A stretch of 64,000 nucleotides of DNA from Bacteroidetes bacterium GWA2_32_17 (lineage in GTDB: Bacteria > Bacteroidota > Bacteroidia > Bacteroidales > GWA2-32-17). The notes under the pieces were generated by a model, which saw nothing but the letters and a program-made list of their open reading frames with translations, was not told the origin of the DNA and ran no database searches. Location of the stretch: positions 1 to 64,000 of the forward strand of contig MENF01000100.1 in assembly GCA_001769035.1 (NCBI GenBank). The letters are read 5' to 3'. This document shows, piece after piece, positions 38,601 to 47,895 of this stretch (positions are counted from its first letter, which is position 1; every line of letters starts with the position of its first letter). Position numbers and translations under genes: made by a program.

Positions 38601-39836
38601 GAAAAAGCGAATAGCGAATTAGAAAAACTCTCGATAGCCGCAAGCGAAACCGATAATGAAGTTATTATTATGGATAATAACACAAACTTTTTATGGATTA
38701 ACCAAAGTTTGAAAAAAAAATACGAAGGCGAATTTGATGACATCTCATCTAAAAATCTTTTCAATTCATCTTATAATCCTAATATAAAAAAACATATCGC
38801 AAAGTGTATCCATGAGAAAAAAACTATTATTTACGAAACTGAAGCAAAATTAAAATCGGGCAAAATATATTGGGCTCAAACTACCCTAACACCAATATTA
38901 AATGAAAATGGAGATGTTAAAAATTTAGTAGCAATTGACTCTGATATCACAAAGCTAAAAAGAGCTGAAGAAAAAATTAAAACACAAAGTCTTGAACTCG
39001 AAAATAGTTTTGTAGAATTGGAAAGGAAAAATAGATTTATTTCAAATAGCATCGAATATGCAAAAAAAATTCAAGATGCATTTTTACCATCACAGCAAGA
39101 GTTTAAAAAAATATTTCCGGATTCTTTTATGTTTTTTAAACCACGAGATATTGTAAGTGGCGACTTTTATTGGACAACTCAAACAAGGGGGCATGCCCCC
39201 TTGTTGATTATTGCTCTTATTGATTGTACTGGTCATGGGGTTCCAGGAGCATTTATGTCTTTAATTGCCACAACACTGCTTAACGAAATAGTTTGCGAAA
39301 AGAAAATTTATAAGCCTTCGCAAGTTTTAACTCAATTAAATCAAGGTATAGTTGCAGCTTTACATCAGAATGAAAAACAAAGCACACAAGATGATGGAAT
39401 GGATATAGTTTTTTGTGTTTTTAACACTTCTGATAAAAAATTGAATGTTTCGGCAACTAGTAAAATGGCAATTCTTTGCGATAAAACAGGTTTAACTAAT
39501 ATAGATTACAATGTTTTTTCGATAGGTGGTGCATTTTCTGCATTAAAAAATGCTGTTTATAACGAAACGGAAATAGAAATCAACCCTGATTCACAATTAT
39601 TTTTATTCTCCGATGGATATTACGACCAGTTTGGTGGTCCAAATAACGAAAAATATATGACCAACCAATTTGAAAAATTTCTAACATCAATATATAAACT
39701 GCCCGCCGTTCAACAACAAAAAGAAATCGAAAATAATTTTATTAACTGGAAAGGCAAAAATAAACAAATTGATGATGTTCTTGTAATTGGAATAAAATTT
39801 TCGGATATTTACAATTTTTATTTAAGCAATGTATAA
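35688..39836 (+). CDS. Sensor: propeller, Y_Y_Y, TM, two PAS domains, SpoIIE-type phosphatase
   Basis: YFSAEDYNGHSQNWTIFQDTNGMLYFGNNDGILEYDG; LEGLDEKWSNWTKEKYVTYNFLPEGTYAFRVIGKN; duplicated PAS; PRDIVSGDFYW...IDCTGHGVPGAFMSLI. Confidence 0.92.
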   Translation: MKICTNIIKVILLFCVLQTTQTFAQDFSELGSKRIKYFSAEDYNGHSQNWTIFQDTNGMLYFGNNDGILEYDGVLWTRLTSSNVRCFAQGENNKIYAGGDDDFGYLQKNSKAKSTWVSLSKNLPAEYKNYVSVLSIFKSGNKIVFFAFRGIFIYEKDVLIKVIRPETDFRFAFNYQNHIYLRQTDIGLMEFRNNSIYMVSNGKYFADKPIYMFAPFDKEHAIIATKQNGLYLVNINNLKNYKLPLDSVYTPFKTEADNFFSTNNISHGTLLKDGNYAFGSAMSGMLIIDNKGHLKRIFNKQTGFPISNINCVFNDRENNLWLALNNGIIYIEMNSPLNFFGEESGYQGIPVCVMNFKGNFYLGTLTGLYLLTYNKSISQQSASYYNFKLLTKDYNSFMVLDTVDNKLLAATRYGLFEIDGEKVIPIKKMEFSYTLLHSKKNPNILYSNNSNGLAVFSKINYKWVYSGRIKEIDHEVRYIYEEKDGTLWINGNNNDILKLSFNNKDFYRPTFTVYDSSKGIPNEITPVIIKNTNNLSVLSPGKGYYRYYSEKSPVGKKDHFYNDPFFPDIMPVTNDSIIYYLSTSVNDSVVYALTVKQGLIKITYRNNNPMIDVITSGMGQGIATFFLYPDIKNNLLWFSNFKGLYSVNLNKQKTENIKFITNINFITIGKDSIVFASNDTNFFADIPFIKNSISINFAALFYQGSENNLYKYYLEGLDEKWSNWTKEKYVTYNFLPEGTYAFRVIGKNIYGHEGKQAVYKFIILPPWYRTWWAYSIYGIFVILIIIVITIIYGKQLKSRNIKLEEMVQSRTAQIKKQSTEIELKNTQLSEINKQLEKLSIVAREIENSVMIMDSVGRFEWINDAFIRLYGYTLQELINKHGDNLVGYSQYPYIQQVITDCVKNKIPYSYETTITNKNAQQLWTNTTLTPIIDKNGNVIKIIAIDSDITKLKLIEKQLIEQNSEIQTQKQLLEKANSELEKLSIAASETDNEVIIMDNNTNFLWINQSLKKKYEGEFDDISSKNLFNSSYNPNIKKHIAKCIHEKKTIIYETEAKLKSGKIYWAQTTLTPILNENGDVKNLVAIDSDITKLKRAEEKIKTQSLELENSFVELERKNRFISNSIEYAKKIQDAFLPSQQEFKKIFPDSFMFFKPRDIVSGDFYWTTQTRGHAPLLIIALIDCTGHGVPGAFMSLIATTLLNEIVCEKKIYKPSQVLTQLNQGIVAALHQNEKQSTQDDGMDIVFCVFNTSDKKLNVSATSKMAILCDKTGLTNIDYNVFSIGGAFSALKNAVYNETEIEINPDSQLFLFSDGYYDQFGGPNNEKYMTNQFEKFLTSIYKLPAVQQQKEIENNFINWKGKNKQIDDVLVIGIKFSDIYNFYLSNV

Positions 39837-41838
39837 TTTTACCAATATAATAAAATCACTTTTAATATTAGTACTTACACATTTCGCTTATTGTGCAACT
39901 GGAGTATCTGATTCCAGCATTGTTAATTTTCCAAAAAACGCTCCCGATTCGATTAAAGCAAACTATTATATTAAAGCCGCCAATAATTTAAAAGGAAATT
40001 CGCCACAAGAAGCTTATGAATTTGCACTAAAAGCATTAAAATTAACCGAAACATCAAATAGCTTAACTAGTTATATTGATGCACAAAATATTATTGGTTC
40101 AATAAAACACGATTTGGGCGAGTTTAATAATGCACTCGAAAGTTATATTAAAGCTTTAGAAAAAGCTGAACTTTTACACGATAATTATAGAATTTCGGCT
40201 ACGCTAAATTACATAGGAATAGTTTATTTGTCAATAAATGAAAAACAACAGGCAATTAGTTATTTTAAACAATCGCTATCTATTGCCGAAAACACAAAAT
40301 ATAACAATCAGATACTAAATAACTTGTATAAGCTTGGAGTAATTTACGAATCATTAGATAGTCTTAGCCTTGCATACAAATACTATAAACGTAGTCTCTT
40401 AATTGAAGAGGAAATGAAAAATAAAGAAGGAATGTTTTATAGCTTAATGGGAATTGGCTCAATTAGTACAAAAAAAGAAAATTTTTATCAGGCTTATATT
40501 ATTTATAACAGAGCATTACAAATTGCAAATGAAACAGAGGTACTCGCATACCAATCATTATGTTATTCTAAATTAGGTGATTTAATGCGCGAACAAAAAG
40601 AATATGTAAAAGCCCGTGATTTTTATTTAAAGGCATTAACAATTGCCGACTCACTCGATTTTAATAAAGAACGGAAAGACTGCTATTTTAATCTTGCAAA
40701 AACTAACGAAAGCTTAGAGTTTTACAACGATGCCTATTATTATTTAGGACGTTATGTTGATATTAAAGATACGCTTTTTAGTCAGGAAGCTAGTGTTCGT
40801 AATTTACGTATGCAAATTCGATTCGACCTTAAAAATAAAGAAAAAGAAATCGAGTTTTTAAAGCAAAAAGAACAACAAAACAACATTACCCGTAATTTTT
40901 TAATTATAGGGTTTGTACTTATTCTGCTTGTGGCATTTCTGTTATTTTATTTAAATAGAATTAAACAACATAGTAACAAATTATTAAAAGAACAAAACAG
41001 AGAAATAGAACAACAAAAAGAAGAAATTGGTACAAACCTTGAGCAACTTGCTGCAACAAACACCGAGTTAGCTGCTAAAAATCAGCAAATTACCGATAGT
41101 CTTGTATATGCAAGTACAATTCAGGAAACAATACTTCCACACTCCAATATTTTTAAAAATTATTTTAAAGATTCGTTTGTGTTTTTTAAACCACGCGATA
41201 TTGTTAGTGGCGATTTTTATTGGATTAATTACAGAAAAGGAAACGTGTTTATTGCTCTTGCCGATTGTACGGGGCATGGAGTTGCAGGTGCCTTTATGAG
41301 CATGATTGGTTACACATTATTAAATAGCATTATCGAAGAAATATCTGACCCTTCACCTGCATTAATACTCGAAAAATTAAACATAAAAATTTTAGAAACA
41401 ATGCATCAGCACGATTCCTCGCACGACGATGGAATGGATATAGCAATTTGTTCTTATAACCTTAAAAATCGTATTCTCGAATATTCGGGAGCTAATCAAA
41501 ACATTGCTATTGCACAAAATGGAAAACTTAAGGTTTATAACGGTGATATTTCCTCGATAGGAGGAACTTTTGGTAAAAAAGAAAATCAAAATTTTACAAA
41601 TTACAATATCGAAATTACAACTGAAGCAACTGTTTATTTATATAGTGATGGATTTCAAGACCAATTTGGTGGATCTAATAATCAAAAATATATGTCGGAA
41701 CAGTTTTTATCGCTGCTCAATAATATAAGCCAATTCCCTTTGCAACAACAAAACGATATGCTCAACCTTGCTTTTAATGATTGGAAGGGAACTCACAAGC
41801 ACACAGATGACGTGCTGGTTATTGGATTAAAGTTCTAA
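39829..41838 (+). CDS. TPR, TM, coiled coil, SpoIIE-type phosphatase
   Basis: TPR repeats (ALESYIKALEKAELLHDNYRISATLNYIGIVYLSINEKQQAISYFKQSL); PRDIVSGDFYWINYRKGNVFIALADCTGHGVAGAFMSMI. Confidence 0.92.
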   Translation: MYNFTNIIKSLLILVLTHFAYCATGVSDSSIVNFPKNAPDSIKANYYIKAANNLKGNSPQEAYEFALKALKLTETSNSLTSYIDAQNIIGSIKHDLGEFNNALESYIKALEKAELLHDNYRISATLNYIGIVYLSINEKQQAISYFKQSLSIAENTKYNNQILNNLYKLGVIYESLDSLSLAYKYYKRSLLIEEEMKNKEGMFYSLMGIGSISTKKENFYQAYIIYNRALQIANETEVLAYQSLCYSKLGDLMREQKEYVKARDFYLKALTIADSLDFNKERKDCYFNLAKTNESLEFYNDAYYYLGRYVDIKDTLFSQEASVRNLRMQIRFDLKNKEKEIEFLKQKEQQNNITRNFLIIGFVLILLVAFLLFYLNRIKQHSNKLLKEQNREIEQQKEEIGTNLEQLAATNTELAAKNQQITDSLVYASTIQETILPHSNIFKNYFKDSFVFFKPRDIVSGDFYWINYRKGNVFIALADCTGHGVAGAFMSMIGYTLLNSIIEEISDPSPALILEKLNIKILETMHQHDSSHDDGMDIAICSYNLKNRILEYSGANQNIAIAQNGKLKVYNGDISSIGGTFGKKENQNFTNYNIEITTEATVYLYSDGFQDQFGGSNNQKYMSEQFLSLLNNISQFPLQQQNDMLNLAFNDWKGTHKHTDDVLVIGLKF

Positions 41839-41867
41839 ATAATTATTGTTCATAAAGTCTTAATGAG

Positions 41868-41927
41868 GCCGTCATTCCCGCGCAGGCGGGAATCCCCTGT
41901 TCGAAGCACAACATCATCATTTGCCAT
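41868..41927. repeat. 60-bp direct repeat, copy 1 (REP-like palindrome inside)
   Basis: gccgtcattcccgcgcaggcgggaatcccctgttcgaagcacaacatcatcatttgccat, identical to 42583-42642. Confidence 0.95.
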
Positions 41928-42119
41928 TTTTTTTGTTATTTTAAATCATCCTAAAAAAAATAATAAACATTTTGCTTATATAAAACCCGCCAAATAAATG
42001 AATTGAAAAAAATAATTTTGACAGTTCGAAAAGAAATGACTATTTTTGATAAACTTTTAATAGAAAGAAAATTACAAATAAAGAGTTTATAACTATGATA
42101 TAAAACATGAGCTTATCAA

Positions 42120-42311
42120 ATGAAAGTTAGTGAAATAATTAAGATAATTGAAAATGATGGATGGTACTTTGTCAGGCAAAAAGGTAGCCATAGACAATAT
42201 AAACATAATAAAAAACACGGACGAGTTACAATAGCCGTACATAAAATGTCTGACGATATTGCTAAAGGAACTTTAAATAGTATATTGAAACAAGCACAAC
42301 TTAAAACTTAA
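42120..42311 (+). CDS. hicA: HicA-family toxin
   Basis: MKVSEIIKIIENDGWYFVRQKGSHRQYKHNKKHGRVTIAVHKMSDDIAKGTLNSILKQAQL, HicA dsRBD-like fold with GSH motif. Confidence 0.93.
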   Translation: MKVSEIIKIIENDGWYFVRQKGSHRQYKHNKKHGRVTIAVHKMSDDIAKGTLNSILKQAQLKT

Positions 42312-42318
42312 AATTTAT

Positions 42319-42537
42319 ATGGTAAAATATTTAGTTGTATTCGAGAAAACGGAAACAGGTTATAGTGCCTATGTTCCCGATTTACCTGGTTGCATAGCTA
42401 CCGGAAAAACAAAAAGCATGACTGAAAAACACATAATTGAGGCTATTCAGTTTCATCTTGAAGGATTAAAAGAAGATAAAATTAAAATCCCGATGTCAAA
42501 AACTGAAGCAGATACATTTGTTTTTGCTTTAAAATAA
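42319..42537 (+). CDS. hicB: HicB-family antitoxin
   Basis: YLVVFEKTETGYSAYVPDLPGCIATGKTKSMTEKHIIEAIQFHLEGLKEDKIKIP. Confidence 0.93.
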   Translation: MVKYLVVFEKTETGYSAYVPDLPGCIATGKTKSMTEKHIIEAIQFHLEGLKEDKIKIPMSKTEADTFVFALK

Positions 42538-42582
42538 AAAATACTGTTTTTGATAACCTTTTAATTGTAATTTACCTTATGA

Positions 42583-42642
42583 GCCGTCATTCCCGCGCAG
42601 GCGGGAATCCCCTGTTCGAAGCACAACATCATCATTTGCCAT
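42583..42642. repeat. 60-bp direct repeat, copy 2
   Basis: Exact match to 41868-41927. Confidence 0.95.
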
Positions 42643-42837
42643 CCCAACATTTGCCAATGTTGGTTCCGATGACTATAGGAATATATCCAACATATATATA
42701 ACATATTTCTTTGTTGGAGAAAACTCCGCCTATGCGGAATGAGCATTTTAAGATTGAAGTCCATCAAAGAAAAGCAATCCGATAGCTATCGGATTTTGAA
42801 GTCCCGTTATTTTAATTTTTTTATCTGATAATATTTA

Positions 42838-42845
42838 TACCTTTG
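42838..42845 (+). promoter_or_regulatory. Bacteroidetes-type -7 box for the DUF177-rpmF-plsX-fabH operon
   Basis: TACCTTTG, 17 bp upstream of the first codon. Confidence 0.5.
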
Positions 42846-42861
42846 CAAAAATTTTTTTGAA

Positions 42862-43386
42862 TTGAAAAAGTTGAATGAATATATCATTCCTTTTAAAGGA
42901 TTAAAAGATGGGGAGCATGATTTTGATTATGTTTTAGATAAATCGTTTTTGAAAAATTTCGACAACTCTGATGTTAAAGATGTTAATATGAGTGTGGCTG
43001 TAAAGTTAATAAAAAATAATCGTTTACTCGAATTCATTTTTCACCTAAAAGGTAATGTTGTAGTTGAATGTGACCGTTGCCTCGATGATATATCTTTACC
43101 CATTAATTATAAGTCAACTACAATAGCAAAAACCGAAAATGTTGAAGACATACAAGAAGACGATATAATTTATCTTTCGCCAACTGACAGCAAAATAGAT
43201 ATCTCACAGATAATTTACGAAAATATTATTTTTTCGATACCACTAAAGCGCGTTCATCCTGTTAAAAATGGGAAAAGCCAATGTAATCCCGAAATGCTTA
43301 AAAAACTCAATAAATATCTTATAGAAAATACTAACGAGAAGCCAGACCCTCGTTGGAATGAGTTAATTAAAATGTTAAACAATTAA
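42862..43386 (+). CDS. DUF177/YceD family protein
   Basis: VVVECDRCLDDISLPINYKSTT; position immediately upstream of rpmF-plsX-fabH. Confidence 0.88.
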   Translation: MKKLNEYIIPFKGLKDGEHDFDYVLDKSFLKNFDNSDVKDVNMSVAVKLIKNNRLLEFIFHLKGNVVVECDRCLDDISLPINYKSTTIAKTENVEDIQEDDIIYLSPTDSKIDISQIIYENIIFSIPLKRVHPVKNGKSQCNPEMLKKLNKYLIENTNEKPDPRWNELIKMLNN

Positions 43387-43397
43387 ATAATAAAAAA

Positions 43398-43583
43398 ATG
43401 CCACATCCAAAAAGAAAACACTCTAAACAGAGAAGAGACAAAAGAAGAACTCACGACAATGCTGCTGTTCCTACATTAGCAACTTGTTCAAATTGCGGTG
43501 CAACCGTTCAATTTCACCATGTTTGCCCCGAATGCGGGTTTTATAGAGGCAAAAAAGCTATAGAAAAAGAAGTTGCCGTATAA
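43398..43583 (+). CDS. rpmF: 50S ribosomal protein L32
   Basis: MPHPKRKHSKQRRDKRRTHDNAAVPTLATCSNCGATVQFHHVCPECGFYRGKKAI. Confidence 0.97.
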   Translation: MPHPKRKHSKQRRDKRRTHDNAAVPTLATCSNCGATVQFHHVCPECGFYRGKKAIEKEVAV

Positions 43584-43592
43584 TTTTTGTTG

Positions 43593-44528
43593 ATGAAGAT
43601 TGGAGTTGATATAATGGGGGGTGATTTTGCCCCCGAATATACTCTGCAAGGTTCAGTTTTAGCTCGGGAAAAACTACCGAACGATGTTAAGTTAGTGCTT
43701 ATTGGTCCCGCTAAAACTATTGAATCTTATTTAAAACAACATTCTCAATCCGAAGGTTTTGAAATTGTTGATGCAACCGAAGTTATTGAAATGGACGAAC
43801 ATCCATCAAAAGCTTTTGTTCAAAAACCAAACTCAACAATTTCTGTTGGGCTAAATTTACTTAGCAAAGGCAGCATAGATGGTTTTGCAAGTACCGGAAG
43901 CACTGGTGCTGTAATGGTTGACACAATGTACACTATTAAATCTATTTTGGGTATTATTCGACCATGTCTTGCATCAATAGTTCCATTAGAAAATGGTAGT
44001 CATTTAATTCTTGCAGATGTTGGAATCACTCCCGATTGTCGCCCCGATGTACTTTATCAATATGCAATGCTTGCTTCTAAATATGCTGAATACATTTATA
44101 AAATTAATAATCCGAGAGTTGGATTGTTAAATATTGGTTCCGAATCGGAAAAAGGCAATTTGCTCGCTAAAGCAACTTTTGACCTGATGAAAGATACTGA
44201 ACATTTTAATTTTATTGGAAATGTTGAAGGAAACGACCTGCTAAAAATAAACAAAGCAGATGTTGTAATTTGTGATGGGTTTGTTGGAAATATCCTCTTA
44301 AAACAATTCGAAGGTTTTTATAATTTACTTAAAAATAGGCATTTAACCGATGATTATATTGAGCGATTTAATTTTGAAAATTACGGTGGATTGCCTATTC
44401 TTGGTGTAAATAAAGTTGTTATTGTTGGTCATGGAGCATCTTCGCCAAAAGCCATAATGAACATGCTAATACATACTTACAACGTTATTAATTCAAAATT
44501 AATCGAAAAACTTAAAGATACTTTTTAA
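43593..44528 (+). CDS. plsX: Phosphate acyltransferase
   Basis: [55 protein letters not shown]. Confidence 0.96.
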   Translation: MKIGVDIMGGDFAPEYTLQGSVLAREKLPNDVKLVLIGPAKTIESYLKQHSQSEGFEIVDATEVIEMDEHPSKAFVQKPNSTISVGLNLLSKGSIDGFASTGSTGAVMVDTMYTIKSILGIIRPCLASIVPLENGSHLILADVGITPDCRPDVLYQYAMLASKYAEYIYKINNPRVGLLNIGSESEKGNLLAKATFDLMKDTEHFNFIGNVEGNDLLKINKADVVICDGFVGNILLKQFEGFYNLLKNRHLTDDYIERFNFENYGGLPILGVNKVVIVGHGASSPKAIMNMLIHTYNVINSKLIEKLKDTF

Positions 44529-44532
44529 AACA

Positions 44533-45531
44533 ATGCAAAAATTAAATGCTGTAATTACCGGAGTTGGAGTTTATGTTCCAGAATATATTCTAACTAACGA
44601 AGAACTTAGCAGAATGGTTGATACAACTGATGAGTGGATAATGACACGTATTGGTATTAAAGAACGACATATATTACGCGAACCAGGAAAGGGATCGAGC
44701 GATTTGGGAGTGAATGCTGTAAATGAACTTTTACAAAAAACAAAAACAAAGCCAGAAGAAATTGAATTGCTTATTTGCGCTACTGTTACTCCCGATATGC
44801 AGTTTCCTGCTACTGCAAACATTATTTGCGATAAAGTTGGAATAAAAAACGCTTTTAGTTTCGATGTTAATGCTGGATGCAGTGGTTTTTTATATGCTTT
44901 ATCTGCCGGTGCTAAATTTATTGAATCGGGCAAATACAAAAAAGTTATTGTTGTAGGAACCGAAAAAATGTCGTCAATTGTTGATTATACCGACCGTGCT
45001 GTTTGTCCTATTTTTGGCGATGGAGCTGGTGCAGTGTTGCTCGAACCTACTACCGAAAATTTTGGGTTAATAGACGAAATCCTTTTATCAGATGGTTTCG
45101 GAAGAGTTCATTTACATCAAAAAGCTGGCGGTTCTTTAAAACCAGCATCTTTTGAAACTGTAGCAACTAAAGAACATTTTATTTATCAGGAAGGACAACC
45201 GGTTTTTAAATGGGCTGTCGTTAAAATGGCTGATGTTTCGCTTGAAATAATGGAACGTAATAACATTAAACCCGAAGATTTGGCATGGTTAGTTCCACAT
45301 CAGGCAAATTTGCGTATTATTGATGCCACAGCAAGCAGAATGAAACTTAACAAAGACCAGGTAATGATTAACATTCAAAAATATGGAAACACAACCTCGG
45401 CTACTTTGCCTTTATGCTTATACGAATGGGAATCGCGACTTAAAAAAGGCGACAATATAATTTTATCGGCTTTTGGTGCCGGCTTTACATGGGGAGCTAT
45501 CTATATTAAATGGGGGTATAATACAAACTAA
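44533..45531 (+). CDS. fabH: 3-oxoacyl-ACP synthase III
   Basis: [61 protein letters not shown]. Confidence 0.97.
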   Translation: MQKLNAVITGVGVYVPEYILTNEELSRMVDTTDEWIMTRIGIKERHILREPGKGSSDLGVNAVNELLQKTKTKPEEIELLICATVTPDMQFPATANIICDKVGIKNAFSFDVNAGCSGFLYALSAGAKFIESGKYKKVIVVGTEKMSSIVDYTDRAVCPIFGDGAGAVLLEPTTENFGLIDEILLSDGFGRVHLHQKAGGSLKPASFETVATKEHFIYQEGQPVFKWAVVKMADVSLEIMERNNIKPEDLAWLVPHQANLRIIDATASRMKLNKDQVMINIQKYGNTTSATLPLCLYEWESRLKKGDNIILSAFGAGFTWGAIYIKWGYNTN

Positions 45532-45642
45532 CAACTTTTATTTGTTAACCCAGTCGTAATAGGGTTTTTTATCTCAGGGTTGTTTTTTTTAAGCCATTTT
45601 AAGAGCCAAAATACATCCTTTTGCTGATAAATCCTCGCTTAG

Positions 45643-45799
45643 CCCACATTGCAGAAAAAACTATCAAAAACAAGAAATATTGGTTAATAACTCATCCATT
45701 TATTAACATTTACAAAAAGATAAAATTGTATTCAGCTAATATTCAATGTGTTGCGTTTTTATGAAAAAAGCATATTTGAAATGTGTTCCCCCCTGTCTC
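45643..45799. repeat. 157-bp inverted-copy repeat T, copy 1 (truncated TTAA-type element)
   Basis: cccacattgcagaaaaaactatcaaaaacaagaaatatt...ggtt...gaaatgtgttcccccctgtctc; near-identical to the reverse complement of 61044-61199. Confidence 0.9.
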
Positions 45800-45894
45800 G
45801 TGTTAATATTCACAAAAAGGATCCACTTTTATTCACTAAAAGTATTCCAGCAAAAATAAAAAAAGTGGTTTTTAAAACCTTTGGTTTCTAAAAC

Positions 45895-47043
45895 TTATCC
45901 ATACACACTCGTGCTAATACTAAACAATGGAAGGTACATTGCAACAAGAATAATTCCTACCAAAATACCTACGAAAATAATTAATATGGGTTCTAGAAGG
46001 CTGCTAAGCATGCTAATTTTATGTTCTAACTCATCGGAATAATGCTTATTGAGTTTATCGAATATTTTATCGAGTTGGTTTACTTCTTCACCAACACGTA
46101 CTAATGAAATTACACGTTTTTCAAAAATCGGGAATTTATTCATGCTTTCATATAACAAAGAACCTTTTAAAATATCCTGCTGTATTTTTTCAAGTGCTTT
46201 TTCGAAGGGATAAAATCCAATCATATTTTGCACAAGTTCGATGGATTTTAGCATGGGTGTATGCGAACCCATAAGCATAGACATTGACTGGCAAAAACGT
46301 GATATATAAATTTTCTTTGCAATTGGTCCTAAAATGGGTAATCTCAAAATTATTTTACTTTTTAATTTTCGATACCAGTCCTTTTTCCGTTGCAAATAAA
46401 TAAGTAGTACAATTCCCAAAATAATAATTATAAACCATCCTATATTTTTAGAAAACATATTGGAAACATCAATAATAAATTGTGTTAATGCAGGTAATTT
46501 TCCATTAAAGCGTTTAAATACATCTACAAACATAGGTACTATAAAATTCATCATAAAAATTACCGCAATAACAGCAGTTAAAAGAACCATTATTGGATAT
46601 GTAAATGAATTTACTATTTGCCTTTTTTGCTTTACTTTTTTATTAAGAAATTCAGCCAAATCTTCGAGAACTTCATTTATGCGTCCACTTTCTTCCCCAA
46701 TTTTTAAGCTGAAATGTTCATAAACAGTAAATTTTCCCGAATCCATAATAGCTTCAGACAAACTTTTTCCGTTAATTACCTGTTTGTATATAGATTCGAA
46801 AAGAGCTTTATCATTTTTTTTATTTTGTTCTTCAATCACTAATTCTAAAGCTGTTTTTACATCAATTCCTGAGGAAAGTAAAGTACTAAGTTCAGAAAAG
46901 AAATTCTCCTTTTTTTTGTCGCTCAGCTTATTTCCGAAAAGAGAAATATCGCGTGAAAAGAAATCGGCTAATTCGTTCTTTTTTTTCGCTTGCCCTATCT
47001 CTTTTTCGCGGTTTGGTTTTATTTGCTTTATATCAATGCTCAT
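45895..47043 (-). CDS. T2SS/T4P inner-membrane platform protein (GspF/PilC)
   Basis: LSTLLSSGIDVKTALELVIEEQ; YEHFSLKIGEESGRINEVLEDLAEFLNKKVKQKRQIVNSFTYPIMVLL; RVGEEVNQLDKIFDKL; LLEPILIIFVGILVGIILVAMYLPLF. Confidence 0.95.
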   Translation of the reverse strand: MSIDIKQIKPNREKEIGQAKKKNELADFFSRDISLFGNKLSDKKKENFFSELSTLLSSGIDVKTALELVIEEQNKKNDKALFESIYKQVINGKSLSEAIMDSGKFTVYEHFSLKIGEESGRINEVLEDLAEFLNKKVKQKRQIVNSFTYPIMVLLTAVIAVIFMMNFIVPMFVDVFKRFNGKLPALTQFIIDVSNMFSKNIGWFIIIILGIVLLIYLQRKKDWYRKLKSKIILRLPILGPIAKKIYISRFCQSMSMLMGSHTPMLKSIELVQNMIGFYPFEKALEKIQQDILKGSLLYESMNKFPIFEKRVISLVRVGEEVNQLDKIFDKLNKHYSDELEHKISMLSSLLEPILIIFVGILVGIILVAMYLPLFSISTSVYG

Positions 47044-47515
47044 TGTTTATTGGGTCTATATAAAATAATAAATCTCTTGAATATTCTTTAGTTATATGCA
47101 ACGGAAAAACAAATTCTCCCTGCTTAATGTTTATCAATATATCGTTAACGTATTTATTTTCGTTATCTAAATAATTTACTTCAATTTCCTGAACTTTGTT
47201 ATAAAAAGTATCAGTTACTTCACTTTTTGTTCTTATAACAAAATTACCTTCAAAACTGTAATTGATAGTTTTTCCGGCTTCAAAAACCAAAGTTAAATCC
47301 GAATTATCGCCATGTACTTCATACGATTTATCCATATCTGAACGAAATGTTGAAACCAGCATTAGCAACTCACTATCCATTTTGCCCTTTTCTTTAAAAT
47401 CAAGATAATATTGATTTAAATTCATATAAATAGTAAGAGCAATACCAATGACAATGGAACTGACAATCATTGCCACCATCAATTCTATCATGGTAAATGC
47501 CTTTAATTTTTTCAT
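47033..47515 (-). CDS. Pseudopilin (GspJ-like)
   Basis: MKKLKAFTMIELMVAMIVSSIVIGIALTIYM class III signal. Confidence 0.85.
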   Translation of the reverse strand: MKKLKAFTMIELMVAMIVSSIVIGIALTIYMNLNQYYLDFKEKGKMDSELLMLVSTFRSDMDKSYEVHGDNSDLTLVFEAGKTINYSFEGNFVIRTKSEVTDTFYNKVQEIEVNYLDNENKYVNDILINIKQGEFVFPLHITKEYSRDLLFYIDPINNEH

Positions 47516-47517
47516 TT

Positions 47518-47895
47518 TTATTTGGGACTTGGATTTGTTATTTCTGCTGTTTGAACTCTTATTATTTCCTCACGTTCTATAATGGGTTTATTCTCTAATG
47601 TAAATGCTGTAATTTTTAGAATTTTCAAGGATTTTGAGTTTGGATATTCTTCAGTAGTTTTTTTAATCAACATTCCAGGGAAATTAAATTCTTCATCGAG
47701 GTAATTCAGGTCTTTTTTTGCTTCGTTTAAAATATTTCCTGTATAAATAATTGCTTCTAATTTTTTTCTGTTTTTTCCCATTCCAGATAAGTTTACAAAT
47801 GCTAGTGAAGCAAGACTTGAAATAACTAAAATAATAATCATTGAGACGAGTACTTCAATCAACGTAAATGAAGGTAATTTCTTTATTGCAACCAT
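47518..47895 (-). CDS. Pseudopilin (GspI-like)
   Basis: KLPSFTLIEVLVSMIIILVISSLASLAFVNL. Confidence 0.85.
   Translation of the reverse strand: MVAIKKLPSFTLIEVLVSMIIILVISSLASLAFVNLSGMGKNRKKLEAIIYTGNILNEAKKDLNYLDEEFNFPGMLIKKTTEEYPNSKSLKILKITAFTLENKPIIEREEIIRVQTAEITNPSPK

Noticed and set aside
42561-42767. 68-aa ORF (IPACAGMTAHK)
   Set aside because: Translation of the REP-like 60-bp direct repeat.
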